From a bacterium (GTDB lineage Bacteria; Electryoneota; JAOADG01), in contig JAOADG010000037.1 of NCBI GenBank assembly GCA_026417415.1, positions 1 through 64,000 of the forward strand: DNA of 64,000 bases. The letters run 5' to 3'. This document shows, piece after piece, positions 20,145 through 28,724 of the stretch; the first letter of the stretch is position 1; each line of letters starts with the position of its first letter. The position numbers were made by a program, and so were the translations under genes. The notes beneath the pieces are model-generated. The model did not search any database. It was not told where the DNA came from and was given only the letters and a program-made list of their open reading frames with translations.

Positions 20145-20807
20145 TTATTCATAACGTATGATTTGAATGTTTGGAGATACTTGAAACTCTGCTTCTGTTT
20201 GACTTCTCACCTCTTCAATGGAAATACCATCTGCTAATTCAGTCAAAGTTAAGGTATGAGTATGCCTATCAATTTGAAAAACAGCCAATTCTGTGATAAT
20301 TAAATCCACACACCGAACACCAGTTAAAGGCAAGGTACATTTTTTCAAAATTTTTGGTTGACCCTTTGCTGAGTGTTGCATAGCCACCACCACCCGTTTG
20401 GCACCTGCGACCAAATCCATAGCACCACCCATTCCTTTGACCATTTTACCCGGTATCATCCAATTGGCTAAATCTCCTTCTTGAGAAACTTGCATAGCGC
20501 CTAAAATAGTCAGATCAATGTGACCTCCGCGGATCATCGCAAAGCTGTCAGCACTTGAAAAATAGGATGCTCCTTGAACTGCGGTGATGGTCTGTTTGCC
20601 AGCGTTAATCAAATCAGCGTCCACTTCTTCTTCCAAAGGAAATGGACCCATCCCAAGTAAGCCATTCTCCGATTGGAGCATTACAAACATTCCCTTGGGA
20701 ATGTAATTGGCGACCAAAGTAGGCATTCCGATCCCAAGATTGACAGCAAAGCCGTCACGAATTTCAAGTGCTGCACGTCTTACGATTTTTTCTTCACTGC
20801 TGTACAT
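20145..20807 (-). CDS. scoB: 3-oxoacid CoA-transferase, subunit B
   Basis: A 220-residue beta subunit of a family I CoA-transferase. The signature [12 protein letters not shown] carries the Glu that forms the glutamyl-CoA intermediate (about residue 46). Glycine-rich GIGMPTLV precedes it. With subunit A it moves CoA between succinyl-CoA or acetyl-CoA and a 3-oxoacid such as acetoacetate. ATG with AAAGG. It lies 11 nt after scoA. Confidence 0.9.
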   Translation of the reverse strand: MYSSEEKIVRRAALEIRDGFAVNLGIGMPTLVANYIPKGMFVMLQSENGLLGMGPFPLEEEVDADLINAGKQTITAVQGASYFSSADSFAMIRGGHIDLTILGAMQVSQEGDLANWMIPGKMVKGMGGAMDLVAGAKRVVVAMQHSAKGQPKILKKCTLPLTGVRCVDLIITELAVFQIDRHTHTLTLTELADGISIEEVRSQTEAEFQVSPNIQIIRYE

Positions 20808-20818
20808 AAGTTCACCTT

Positions 20819-21541
20819 TTATGAATGGGTCTTTGGGGTAACGGTACGACGTTCAATTCGTTTCTCACGTTTCGCGACCACAAGGTAATCCACATAGATC
20901 CCAGGTGTATGAATTTTATCCGGATCTAATTCACCTAATTCTACCAATTCTTCAACTTCTGCAATTACCAGATCAGCTGCTGTTGCCATCATTGGGTTAA
21001 AATTACGTGCTGTTTTACGATAAATTAGATTTCCGTAGGTATCTGCTACTTGTGCAGCGATCAAAGCGATTTTACCACGTAACCAATGCTCTAAAACGTA
21101 AGTTCGTTCTTCACCATACTGATCTTTGAATATGCGAGTTTCTTTTCCTTCGGCAATCGGTGTTCCTACCCCAGTAGGTGTATAAAATGCTGGTATTCCT
21201 GCACCACCTGCACGTAATCGTTCTGCAAATGTCCCTTGGGGAACAAACTCAATTTCAAGTTCACCATCTAAAAACTGCCTTTCAAAAATTGCATTTTCAC
21301 CTACATAAGTGGAAATCATTTTTTTAATTTGACGAGTCTGTAAAAGTAATCCTAAACCCCAATCATCTACACCGGCATTATTAGACACACAGATTAAATC
21401 TTTCACACCACTATCTCTTAGGGCTAAAATTAAGTTTTCTGGAATACCACACAGACCGAATCCACCAAGCAAGATGACATCGTTAGGTTGAGGATTGGCA
21501 ATACGAATGGCTTCGTTTGCACTGGAAAGGACTTTATTCAT
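20819..21541 (-). CDS. scoA: 3-oxoacid CoA-transferase, subunit A
   Basis: A 240-residue alpha subunit of the same CoA-transferase. The family signature [15 protein letters not shown] sits near residues 24-38, and [15 protein letters not shown] follows. [17 protein letters not shown] is typical. It is the first gene of the acyl-CoA operon, with GAGG before the ATG. I could not find a convincing minus-strand promoter in the 250-nt divergent gap to the ferritin-like gene. Confidence 0.9.
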   Translation of the reverse strand: MNKVLSSANEAIRIANPQPNDVILLGGFGLCGIPENLILALRDSGVKDLICVSNNAGVDDWGLGLLLQTRQIKKMISTYVGENAIFERQFLDGELEIEFVPQGTFAERLRAGGAGIPAFYTPTGVGTPIAEGKETRIFKDQYGEERTYVLEHWLRGKIALIAAQVADTYGNLIYRKTARNFNPMMATAADLVIAEVEELVELGELDPDKIHTPGIYVDYLVVAKREKRIERRTVTPKTHS

Positions 21542-21738
21542 AAATATTGCCTCAATCTATTGAAAAGAATTTTGTAATATGGTTTTTCGTAAATTTGAAA
21601 ATAATACTTTCCATCACAAAATTAAATGATTATAGACGAGTTTATTGAAAATGAGCTGAAGATAAAGAAAAATAAAATGAATAAGTATTCGAATCTTTTC
21701 ATCAAACCTTTTATATCTTAGAAAAATGTAGGTTAATG

Positions 21739-21767
21739 TTGACTAATCGGTATGAATCAGTTACTTT
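21739..21767 (+). promoter_or_regulatory. predicted promoter of the ferritin-like gene
   Basis: TTGACT (21739-21744) and TACTTT (21762-21767) are 17 bp apart, about 27 nt upstream of the chosen ATG at 21794. The -35 box is near consensus; the -10 fits only TAnnnT. Sequence match only. Confidence 0.45.
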
Positions 21768-21793
21768 GTATCTTTTCAAATAGGGGAACGAAA

Positions 21794-22327
21794 ATGAAAT
21801 TTGATGTATCCGAAACAGCATTAGGAGCATTGAAACTTGCTATTCAAGCCGAAAAAGAGGGGTTAGAAACGTATTTGCGTTTTGCGATTAAAACAGAAGA
21901 AAAAACCGGAAAAGATATGTTTCTTCAACTAGCATTAGACGAAGTGGAACATATGAAACTCCTCGAAGAGCAATTTGAGTATTTGTCTTCTACTGGGAAT
22001 TATAGACCGAAAGAATTACCCAAGACCATTTTAGAAAAAATAAGGCCTCAGGCATCAAAAAGGTTACTAAAAATTACTGGAGAAAAAGGATTATCCGCAC
22101 TGGATGGTCTTAAAGTAGCATTAGAGCATGAAACCAAAGCAGTGCGCTTTTATCAAGATTTTTATTCCAATACTGAAGATCCTGCTGCACGTGCAATCTT
22201 TGCACGATTAATTGAAATGGAAGAAGCGCATGTTGAAATTATTCAAGCAGAAATTGACTCCATTACAGGAAGCGGATATTGGTTTGGCTTTAGTGAAATT
22301 TCACTCGAACACACAGAAAGCGAGTAA
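21794..22327 (+). CDS. ferritin-like di-iron protein (rubrerythrin-type four-helix bundle)
   Basis: A 177-residue protein with two repeated helix pairs carrying di-iron ligands: QAEKEGLETY with DEVEHMK, then ALEHETKAVRFY with EMEEAHVEI. The C-terminal rubredoxin domain of true rubrerythrin is missing. Likely roles are peroxide reduction or iron handling. I chose the ATG at 21794 because AGGGG precedes it; the upstream ATG at 21752 lacks an SD sequence and adds 14 unconserved residues. Thioredoxin downstream could suggest redox defence. Confidence 0.78.
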   Translation: MKFDVSETALGALKLAIQAEKEGLETYLRFAIKTEEKTGKDMFLQLALDEVEHMKLLEEQFEYLSSTGNYRPKELPKTILEKIRPQASKRLLKITGEKGLSALDGLKVALEHETKAVRFYQDFYSNTEDPAARAIFARLIEMEEAHVEIIQAEIDSITGSGYWFGFSEISLEHTESE

Positions 22328-22375
22328 TAACCATTCAACCCAATTTAACTTACCTAAGGAAGGAGCCATCTAACG

Positions 22376-23146
22376 ATGCGTTGCCCAAAATGTAAAGGTT
22401 CCGTCCCAAATCGTTTAACCGTGATTACTTGCCCCTCTTGTGGGGCGCCCGTTAGACGAATTCCCATTACAAAAGATATCCCCTTTGCCATCCAAGTTAT
22501 GGCTGAAAGAAACGGATGGATTTTTTGGGGATTATTATCTATTCCTTTTTGGATATTTTTCGCAATGTTTGAATTGGTGTTTGGAACGGGTGATATGGCG
22601 AAACTGTTTGATGACCACTTGTTTACTTTTTTAATTCATGCTTTTTTTAGTGGTCTGATCATGGACATCTTAATGAAAACCAATGCATATGTAATGAGGA
22701 TCTCTGAAAAAGCCACTTTAAAACGCGCACCAAGACAGTTACGACAATTTCGTTTAGGGACCAATCTTTCGTTACTCATTGCGATTTTTTTATCCATCTG
22801 GTACTTTGATTTTAGACACTGGGCTTCTGCACCTTTTATGGGTACACTGCTAACAGTACTTTTCATTGGGTTGTGGTGGTCTTGGTATCCTTTCATCATC
22901 AATTTAGAAGACATGAATGATCGAAGAATAGCTGATTTTTTCTTGGAGTGGGGAGTAGAGGATCTAGGCCAGTGGAGAAGAATGGCGGTTTGGGTTCTAT
23001 GGGTTTATGTTTTATGTATCGCTGTTGCAGCGTATATGATTGCAAGACCAGGCGCCTATCGGTGGTTAACCCAATCTGATTTCATACAATTCATCGTATC
23101 AAGAACCAAGATGTTATTCTTCTGGGTACCCGATTTCTTTAAGTAA
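22376..23146 (+). CDS. zinc-ribbon integral membrane protein of unknown function
   Basis: A 256-residue protein. An N-terminal zinc ribbon (CPKCKG then CPSCGAP, residues 3-23) is followed by about five hydrophobic segments. These lie near residues 44-66, 83-102, 128-145, 155-176 and 206-228. I do not recognise a family. Strong AAGGAG upstream of the ATG. It lies between the ferritin-like gene and thioredoxin, on the same strand with gaps of 48 and 85 nt. Confidence 0.65.
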   Translation: MRCPKCKGSVPNRLTVITCPSCGAPVRRIPITKDIPFAIQVMAERNGWIFWGLLSIPFWIFFAMFELVFGTGDMAKLFDDHLFTFLIHAFFSGLIMDILMKTNAYVMRISEKATLKRAPRQLRQFRLGTNLSLLIAIFLSIWYFDFRHWASAPFMGTLLTVLFIGLWWSWYPFIINLEDMNDRRIADFFLEWGVEDLGQWRRMAVWVLWVYVLCIAVAAYMIARPGAYRWLTQSDFIQFIVSRTKMLFFWVPDFFK

Positions 23147-23231
23147 TCGTTTTTTTGTCAAACAATGAGCGGTTACTGTTCGTACAACGATACGTTTAGC
23201 ATTTCTAACTTTTAATTATTTAGGAGAAGAC

Positions 23232-23609
23232 ATGGTTAACCACTTAACTGCTGAAGATTTCAAGACAAAGATTTTTGACTATGAGAATGAACAAGATTGG
23301 AAGTATCTGGGTGAAAAACCTGCGATTATTGATTTTTATGCAGATTGGTGTGGACCCTGTAAAATGGTTGCACCAATTTTAGAAGAATTATCCAATCAAT
23401 ACGAAGGTAAACTCGATATTTACAAAGTGGATACCGAACAAGAGCAACTTTTGGCTGCAATTTTTGGTATTCGTAGCATTCCAAGTATCTTGTTTATTCC
23501 CATAGACAAAATGCCGATGATGCAAGTGGGTGCCTTACCGAAACAAGCATTCATTGAAATCATTGAAAAAGAACTACTGAATAAACCACAAATCATTACC
23601 CCTAACTAA
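23232..23609 (+). CDS. trxA: thioredoxin
   Basis: A 125-residue thioredoxin with the active site YADWCGPCKMVAP and the cis-Pro loop RSIPSILF. It is longer than classic Trx (about 108) by an N-terminal stretch of some 18 residues and a short tail. It reduces protein disulfides in the cytoplasm; no signal peptide is seen. ATG with TTAGGAG. A hairpin follows 24 nt after the stop. Confidence 0.88.
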   Translation: MVNHLTAEDFKTKIFDYENEQDWKYLGEKPAIIDFYADWCGPCKMVAPILEELSNQYEGKLDIYKVDTEQEQLLAAIFGIRSIPSILFIPIDKMPMMQVGALPKQAFIEIIEKELLNKPQIITPN

Positions 23610-23632
23610 AATGATTGATCTGGTAGATTACA

Positions 23633-23656
23633 AAGGGCGGTTTTTTGACCGCCCTT
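23633..23656. terminator. GC-rich hairpin after thioredoxin gene, possible terminator
   Basis: A perfect 9-bp stem, AAGGGCGGT with ACCGCCCTT, closes a 6-nt T-rich loop. No clear U tract follows on the plus strand, so it may be a 3'-end stabiliser rather than a strong intrinsic terminator. Confidence 0.5.
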
Positions 23657-23755
23657 AGTGTTCTATAGTAAAAAAAGTGCTCATTCCATATAATTATCAT
23701 TTCTTCTAAAATTTGGTGGTAACATAATAACCCAACTGAATTTTCTAAAAACGTA

Positions 23756-23771
23756 GAAATTTGCAAATTTC
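23756..23771. promoter_or_regulatory. 16-bp perfect palindrome upstream of the aldehyde dehydrogenase gene
   Basis: GAAATTTGCAAATTTC is a perfect 16-bp palindrome. A half-site copy, TTGCAAATT, recurs at 23781-23789. Both lie 60-90 nt before the aldehyde dehydrogenase ATG, where an operator would be expected. No cognate regulator is recognised; Fur at 28288 is one candidate, but the sequence is not a classic Fur box. Confidence 0.4.
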
Positions 23772-23845
23772 AATCAAATCTTGCAAATTAGGATACTTCA
23801 AATTATCCCACATTCTATAAAAACTTCATATCAAGGAGAATTTAC

Positions 23846-25336
23846 ATGGCAGAAAAATTCCAAAATTTTATCAATGGCGAATGGTGTGATGCTTCTAATG
23901 GTGCCACATTTGAAAATCGAAATCCTGCAAATTGGTCCGATTTAATAGGTACCTTTCCAAAAAGTACTGTGGAGGATGTAGATCGAGCGATTACTGCGGC
24001 ACAAAATGCTTTCAATTCGTGGCGTTTGATGCCTGCACCAGCAAGAGGAGAGATTTTGCGTCGTGTCGGCGAAATCATGGTACAGAAAAAAGAGTTTTTA
24101 GCAAGAGAAATGACAAGGGAAATGGGAAAAGTGTTAAAAGAGACCCGAGGTGATGTACAAGAAGGAATTGATACGGCGTTTTATGCTGCTGGTGAAACCA
24201 GAAGATTGTTCGGACACAATACCCCTTCCGAATTACCGAATAAGTACAATCTTTCCATGCGCCAACCTTTGGGTGTTTGTGGAATTATTACCCCATGGAA
24301 TTTCCCGATGGCAATCCCCACCTGGAAAATCTTTCCAGCACTTGCTTGTGGGAATACCGTGGTCTTCAAACCAGCAAGTGATACTCCGAGAACTGCGACC
24401 GAATTGGTAAAGATTTTACAAGAAGCTGGAATCCCTAAAGGTGTTGTGAATTTAGTTCATGGCGGTGGTTCAGTTGTAGGAAATGCGATGGTAGATGATC
24501 CACGTGTTGCTGCCATTAGTTTTACTGGAAGTAGTTTAGTTGGGAAGACCATTAATGAACGTGCTGCAAAATATCTCAAAAGAGTATCTTTAGAACTTGG
24601 TGGGAAAAATGCTTTGATCGTGATGAACGATGCGGACTTGGATTTAGCGTTAGAAGCGGTTATATGGGGAGCATTCGGCACAACAGGGCAAAGATGTACC
24701 GCCACTTCGCGAGTGATTTTACAATCTGGCATACACGATAAATTTTTAAAAATGTTGGTGGATGCAGCCAACAGTTTGAAATTAGGAAACGGATTGGATG
24801 AAAGTGTGGATGTCGGTCCATGTGTTAGTGAAGCACAGAGAAATTCAGTCCATGAATACACTTTGATTGGACTAAACGAAGATAAAGCCAAGTTAGAATG
24901 TGGTGGTGAACCTGCGAAAGGTGGGGAGTTGGATCTGGGTTGGTTTTACAAACCCACAATTTTTAGTGGTGTAAAACCGGGGATGAGGATTGAGCAAGAA
25001 GAAATTTTTGGTCCTGTTCTTTCAGTAATTCAAGCAGAAACCTTAGAAGAAGCAATTCATATCCTAAATGATACTGTTTATGGACTATCTTCTTCTATAT
25101 TCACTAAAGATGTAAACAGTGCTATGGTTGCTATTCGTGATATTCAAGCCGGAATTGTGTACATCAACAGTGCAACAATTGGTGCGGAAGCACATATGCC
25201 TTTTGGTGGTGTAAAAGAGACCGGAAATGGGCATCGCGAAGGCGGTTGGACCGTTTATGATTTCTTTAGTGAATGGAAAACAATTTACATTGATTTTAGT
25301 GGACAGTTACAAAAAGCACAGATTGACAACTACTGA
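23846..25336 (+). CDS. NAD(P)-dependent aldehyde dehydrogenase
   Basis: A 496-residue ALDH superfamily enzyme. It has ITPWNFPMAIPTWK, FTGSSLVGKTI, the general base in SLELGGKNA, and the nucleophilic Cys in TTGQRCTATSR. The ending PFGGVKETGNGHREGG followed by FFSEWKTIYIDFSG resembles ALDHs annotated as aminoadipate- or ketoglutarate-semialdehyde dehydrogenases; the substrate cannot be fixed here. Monocistronic: AAGGAG before the ATG and a strong terminator after the stop. Confidence 0.88.
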   Translation: MAEKFQNFINGEWCDASNGATFENRNPANWSDLIGTFPKSTVEDVDRAITAAQNAFNSWRLMPAPARGEILRRVGEIMVQKKEFLAREMTREMGKVLKETRGDVQEGIDTAFYAAGETRRLFGHNTPSELPNKYNLSMRQPLGVCGIITPWNFPMAIPTWKIFPALACGNTVVFKPASDTPRTATELVKILQEAGIPKGVVNLVHGGGSVVGNAMVDDPRVAAISFTGSSLVGKTINERAAKYLKRVSLELGGKNALIVMNDADLDLALEAVIWGAFGTTGQRCTATSRVILQSGIHDKFLKMLVDAANSLKLGNGLDESVDVGPCVSEAQRNSVHEYTLIGLNEDKAKLECGGEPAKGGELDLGWFYKPTIFSGVKPGMRIEQEEIFGPVLSVIQAETLEEAIHILNDTVYGLSSSIFTKDVNSAMVAIRDIQAGIVYINSATIGAEAHMPFGGVKETGNGHREGGWTVYDFFSEWKTIYIDFSGQLQKAQIDNY

Positions 25337-25360
25337 TCAATAACAAAAATCTGGATTGAT

Positions 25361-25385
25361 AAAAAGGCGGCTTAGCCGCCTTTTT
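25361..25385. terminator. bidirectional intrinsic terminator between aldehyde dehydrogenase gene and scpA
   Basis: A perfect 11-bp stem, AAAAAGGCGGC with GCCGCCTTTTT, has a TTA loop. The flanking A and T runs make it work in both directions, fitting the convergent genes on either side. Confidence 0.9.
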
Positions 25386-25427
25386 GATTCAGTTCTAGTA
25401 ATACCAAAGCTACAAATGATTCTAAAA

Positions 25428-26297
25428 TCAATTGGAAATGGCAAGTGATAACTGATCTGTACCTTCACCCGAATTGGATTCTGCTAAAGTGATCGGCGTC
25501 TTGATGCGTTCAATCCACAAATCTTTTTCATCGTCCATTTGCGAAAGCAATACCACTTGTTGGAATGATAAATCTAAAAGCGTTAGAAATGTTAAAACCT
25601 TTTCTAAAGTCGTTTCGTTTTTCCACAACGATTGTAGAGATACTTTTTGACGTAATGGTAGTTTTCGGATGAGTTCTTGTCTTCTAAGAGTGATGGGTGT
25701 GATATCTGTCTTTAGGATAGTTGTAGTAGGTTGTGGACGATTAAGAAGTTCCCAATAACAATAAAGAAGTTTTTTCCTAGTACTCAAATCCACTTTTCCC
25801 AGTGGACGATACAAATCGCCCGATGCACTACCTCGAGGAAACATTCCATACCATTGCTGATAGGTCTGAAAAAGAAAAGTAACGGCTAAAGACAAATCGC
25901 TGGAAGAAGTATCAACTTCATTCGTTTCAGGGGGTGTAAGTTGGATTTCAGGTAAATGGTATTGACTAAGAAGCGCACTTTTAACTTGCAGCAACAAGGC
26001 ATCATAATAAAGTGTTTGTCCTGCACCAAAAATATCTTGACCTGCTAAATGGGGAATAATTTCGTTTACTTGACGTGCAACTTCAACGGAAGAAATTTTT
26101 TTTGCATCAATTTCACCTCGTCTTAATAGCAAACATAAGACATCCAATGGTCCTTTATACACAGGAAGATTGACTTGAACGATTCCAGCAAAGATATTTT
26201 CTTGCAGTTCAATTTCTTCATCTGACATTTTTTGTGTTTCATCTAAACTGCGGAGTTCGTCAATGGATATTTTTGTACCTTGTGAATCGCTATTCAA
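25428..26297 (-). CDS. scpA: segregation and condensation protein A
   Basis: A 289-residue ScpA-type kleisin that bridges SMC heads with ScpB. The N-terminal helical signature is YKGPLDVLCLLLRRGEIDAKKI, cut here to its key parts: KGPLDVL and EIDAKKISSVEVARQV (about residues 46-75). A variable middle and a winged-helix end follow. About 40 residues precede the conserved start. The reported TTG start has AAAGAG upstream; an internal ATG at codon 24 is an alternative. It follows trpS by 15 nt. No scpB or smc is in the window. Confidence 0.8.
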   Translation of the reverse strand: MNSDSQGTKISIDELRSLDETQKMSDEEIELQENIFAGIVQVNLPVYKGPLDVLCLLLRRGEIDAKKISSVEVARQVNEIIPHLAGQDIFGAGQTLYYDALLLQVKSALLSQYHLPEIQLTPPETNEVDTSSSDLSLAVTFLFQTYQQWYGMFPRGSASGDLYRPLGKVDLSTRKKLLYCYWELLNRPQPTTTILKTDITPITLRRQELIRKLPLRQKVSLQSLWKNETTLEKVLTFLTLLDLSFQQVVLLSQMDDEKDLWIERIKTPITLAESNSGEGTDQLSLAISN

Positions 26298-26312
26298 AGT
26301 ATGTCTCTTTTG

Positions 26313-27341
26313 TCAAATTTCGTACGTAATGATTTTTTGAAATCCCATCACCTCGCGAACTTCAGACATCGTATCACGTGCAATTGTTCTTGCTTTTTGT
26401 TCGCCTGTAGAAAGTACATCTTCCACGAAATTGGGTTGGTTTTGAATCTCTTTTCTTTTTTCTTGCATTGGAGATAAAAAACTCAAAATAGCATCGCCTG
26501 CCCATTTCTTACAATCTACACAACCTAATGCACCGCTTCTGCAATCCATTTCAATTTTCTTTACTTGGTTGGGATTAAATTTTTGTTGATAAGAAAATAC
26601 AGGACAAATTTCTGGGTGGCCTGGATCATTTTTACGGACTTTTTGTTCATCAGTAATTGCACTACGTAATTTCTGCCTGATTTCTTGTTCACTATCAGAC
26701 AACAAAATTGTGTTTCCCAAAGATTTTGACATTCTACGGCGATCCAGACCCGGCAATCTGGCAAATGCTGTAAGCATTGGTAGCGGTTCTGGAAAAATAG
26801 GAGCGCGATCTTGACAATAGATAAAGTGAAATCGGCGCACCAGTTCACGACTGAGTTCAATGTGGGGTACTTGATCTTCACCTACGGGGACATAGTTCCC
26901 TTTGTACAATAGGATATCAGCCGCTTGTAACACAGGATAACCGATATGTCCATAGGAGTATTCATCTTCTAATCCTAAATCTCGAATCTGTTCTTTGAAA
27001 GTTGGATTCCGTTGTAAACGACCAAAAGAGACCAGCATGGACAGCATCAAATGGAGTTCTGCATGTTCTAATATCTGGGATTGACGAAAGATAAGCGATT
27101 GATTCGGATCAATTCCTGCCGCTAACCAATCCAAAACCATTTCGTATGTATTTGGCCAAATGCGTTGTGGATGCTCATAATCTGTTGTTAGCACGTGCCA
27201 ATCAGCTACTAAGTGAAAATTTTCGTAATCATTTTGTAAGCGAACCCAGTTCTCTAAAGCGCCTGTATAATGACCAAGGTGTAATTTACCTGTAGGACGC
27301 ATGCCAGATAATATTCGCGGTTTTGATGTCCTATTTTCCAT
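26313..27341 (-). CDS. trpS: tryptophan--tRNA ligase
   Basis: A 342-residue class Ic aminoacyl-tRNA synthetase. It has SGMRPTGKLHLGHYTGAL (HIGH motif as HLGHY) and the KMSKS motif as RMSKSLGNT. GALGCVDCKKW is seen near residue 270. I chose the ATG at 27341, which has AAGGAAT; the upstream ATG at 27371 lacks an SD sequence and adds 10 unconserved residues. It is divergent from lipB and appears co-transcribed with scpA. Confidence 0.94.
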   Translation of the reverse strand: MENRTSKPRILSGMRPTGKLHLGHYTGALENWVRLQNDYENFHLVADWHVLTTDYEHPQRIWPNTYEMVLDWLAAGIDPNQSLIFRQSQILEHAELHLMLSMLVSFGRLQRNPTFKEQIRDLGLEDEYSYGHIGYPVLQAADILLYKGNYVPVGEDQVPHIELSRELVRRFHFIYCQDRAPIFPEPLPMLTAFARLPGLDRRRMSKSLGNTILLSDSEQEIRQKLRSAITDEQKVRKNDPGHPEICPVFSYQQKFNPNQVKKIEMDCRSGALGCVDCKKWAGDAILSFLSPMQEKRKEIQNQPNFVEDVLSTGEQKARTIARDTMSEVREVMGFQKIITYEI

Positions 27342-27523
27342 TGGATTCCTTAGATGAATGAATAGACACAAAGAATAATTTAATCCAATCCCGAAAGTTT
27401 CTAAAACCAGAGATAAAATTGGAAAAGTAAACCTTCACAACTATTTTCTAAAATCGTGCAAAAACACGAATAAATCTCTTATTAAATGAATGCAGGACCA
27501 TAGAATTCTTTTTCATCATTACC

Positions 27524-27551
27524 TTGAGTAGCGTATAACATTACCTATATC
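27524..27551 (+). promoter_or_regulatory. predicted promoter of lipB
   Basis: TTGAGT (27524-27529) and TATATC (27546-27551) are 16 bp apart. Transcription would start only about 9 nt before the lipB ATG. That agrees with the absence of any SD sequence there, so the message may be nearly leaderless. Confidence 0.4.
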
Positions 27552-27566
27552 TATCAATGAAAATTT

Positions 27567-28313
27567 ATGGAACTTAATCAAAAAAACAACGCTTTGCTTC
27601 TGATATCCAATGAATTGATACCTTATGATAAGGCCTATGAAAAGCAGAAGCAGTTAGTTGAATTACGAAAATCACAGGAAATACCAGATTTTGTTTGGTT
27701 GTTACAGCATCCACCAGTTTATACTATTGGACGATCCAACGAAAGTTCAATCAGGAATACGAAGCAGATTCCCAATTTGCTATGGGATAAATCTACTTTA
27801 GAAAAGTATGGTATTCAGCTTTATTATACAGACCGTGGAGGGGATATTACCTACCATGGACCTGGACAGATCGTTGGATATTTCATCGTAGATCTTAACC
27901 TTAGACAAAATGACATTCATCAATTTTTTCGTGATCTTGAAGAAGCAATCATTCAAACAATATCTCACTGGAAAATTCAAGGTGTACGGTTAAAAGGAAA
28001 AACAGGTGTATGGGTGAATGGTGAAAAAATATGTGCTATGGGAATACGTGTATCTCGATGGATTACATTACACGGATTTGCATTGAACATCAATCCTAAC
28101 CTTTACCATTTTCAAGGGATTATTCCGTGTGGAATACAATCCGCACCTGTAACGTCATTATCCAAGATTCTTCAAGAAAAAGTAGAAATCAATCATGTGA
28201 TTCCTATTCTAATCAATGCATTGGAACAAATTTTTCAATGGGAATTTACTCAAGTTGAAAAAATTGAAACTATTTTAAGCATCCATAATGAACAAGTCAT
28301 ATTCAGAAATTAA
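27567..28313 (+). CDS. lipB: octanoyl-[acyl-carrier-protein]-protein N-octanoyltransferase
   Basis: A 248-residue LipB, which moves octanoate from ACP to lipoyl domains. Motifs are TDRGGDITYHGPGQIVGY, the catalytic Lys in GKTGVWV, KICAMGIRVSRW, HGFALN, and the nucleophilic Cys in IIPCGI. No SD precedes the ATG. It overlaps the fur-family start by 26 nt. lipA is not in the window. Confidence 0.93.
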   Translation: MELNQKNNALLLISNELIPYDKAYEKQKQLVELRKSQEIPDFVWLLQHPPVYTIGRSNESSIRNTKQIPNLLWDKSTLEKYGIQLYYTDRGGDITYHGPGQIVGYFIVDLNLRQNDIHQFFRDLEEAIIQTISHWKIQGVRLKGKTGVWVNGEKICAMGIRVSRWITLHGFALNINPNLYHFQGIIPCGIQSAPVTSLSKILQEKVEINHVIPILINALEQIFQWEFTQVEKIETILSIHNEQVIFRN

Positions 28314-28722
28314 AATCCGCGAAGACCTTAAGATGGTGGGTTTATCCGCTACACAGGTACGAATCAGAATTCTCGCTATGTTGCGTACTGCTACAACACC
28401 TCTGACAGTAGAGCAGTTAATGCATCTTTTAAATTCAGTAGGTATTTCTATTGGACGTGCTTCTCTTTTTAGAAATTTAGATACCTTTGTGCGCGTAGGG
28501 TTAGCAGAACGGTTATCATCCAATGCAAGAGCAAGTCAATACACAGCGTGTCACTATTCTTCAGATCACCATCATCATTTGATATGCACCAAATGCAATC
28601 GCGTTGTAGAGGTTGATGGTTGTGTTTCGGTGGATACGTTAAGTGAAATTGAAAAAAATGCAAAGGTGAAAATTACTGGTCATTCAATCATCTTTTATGG
28701 TTTATGTGCGCGGTGTCAATAA
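28288..28722 (+). CDS. Fur-family metalloregulator
   Basis: A 144-residue Fur/Zur/PerR-type repressor. The winged helix spans about residues 15-85 (SIGRASLFRNLDTF is the recognition helix). The metal-binding part has SDHHHHLICTKCNRVVEV and a final CARC pair, so the two structural CxxC motifs are present. The metal sensed cannot be read. The start is uncertain: the ATG at 28288 overlaps lipB and has a poor SD, and an internal ATG at 28333 is possible. Its stop is 2 nt from the convergent PBP1A stop. Confidence 0.85.
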   Translation: MNKSYSEIKIREDLKMVGLSATQVRIRILAMLRTATTPLTVEQLMHLLNSVGISIGRASLFRNLDTFVRVGLAERLSSNARASQYTACHYSSDHHHHLICTKCNRVVEVDGCVSVDTLSEIEKNAKVKITGHSIIFYGLCARCQ

Positions 28723-28724
28723 AC

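Noticed and set aside
24457-24891. 144-codon minus-strand ORF inside the aldehyde dehydrogenase gene
   Set aside because: Antisense shadow of a clear enzyme gene, no SD or known domain.
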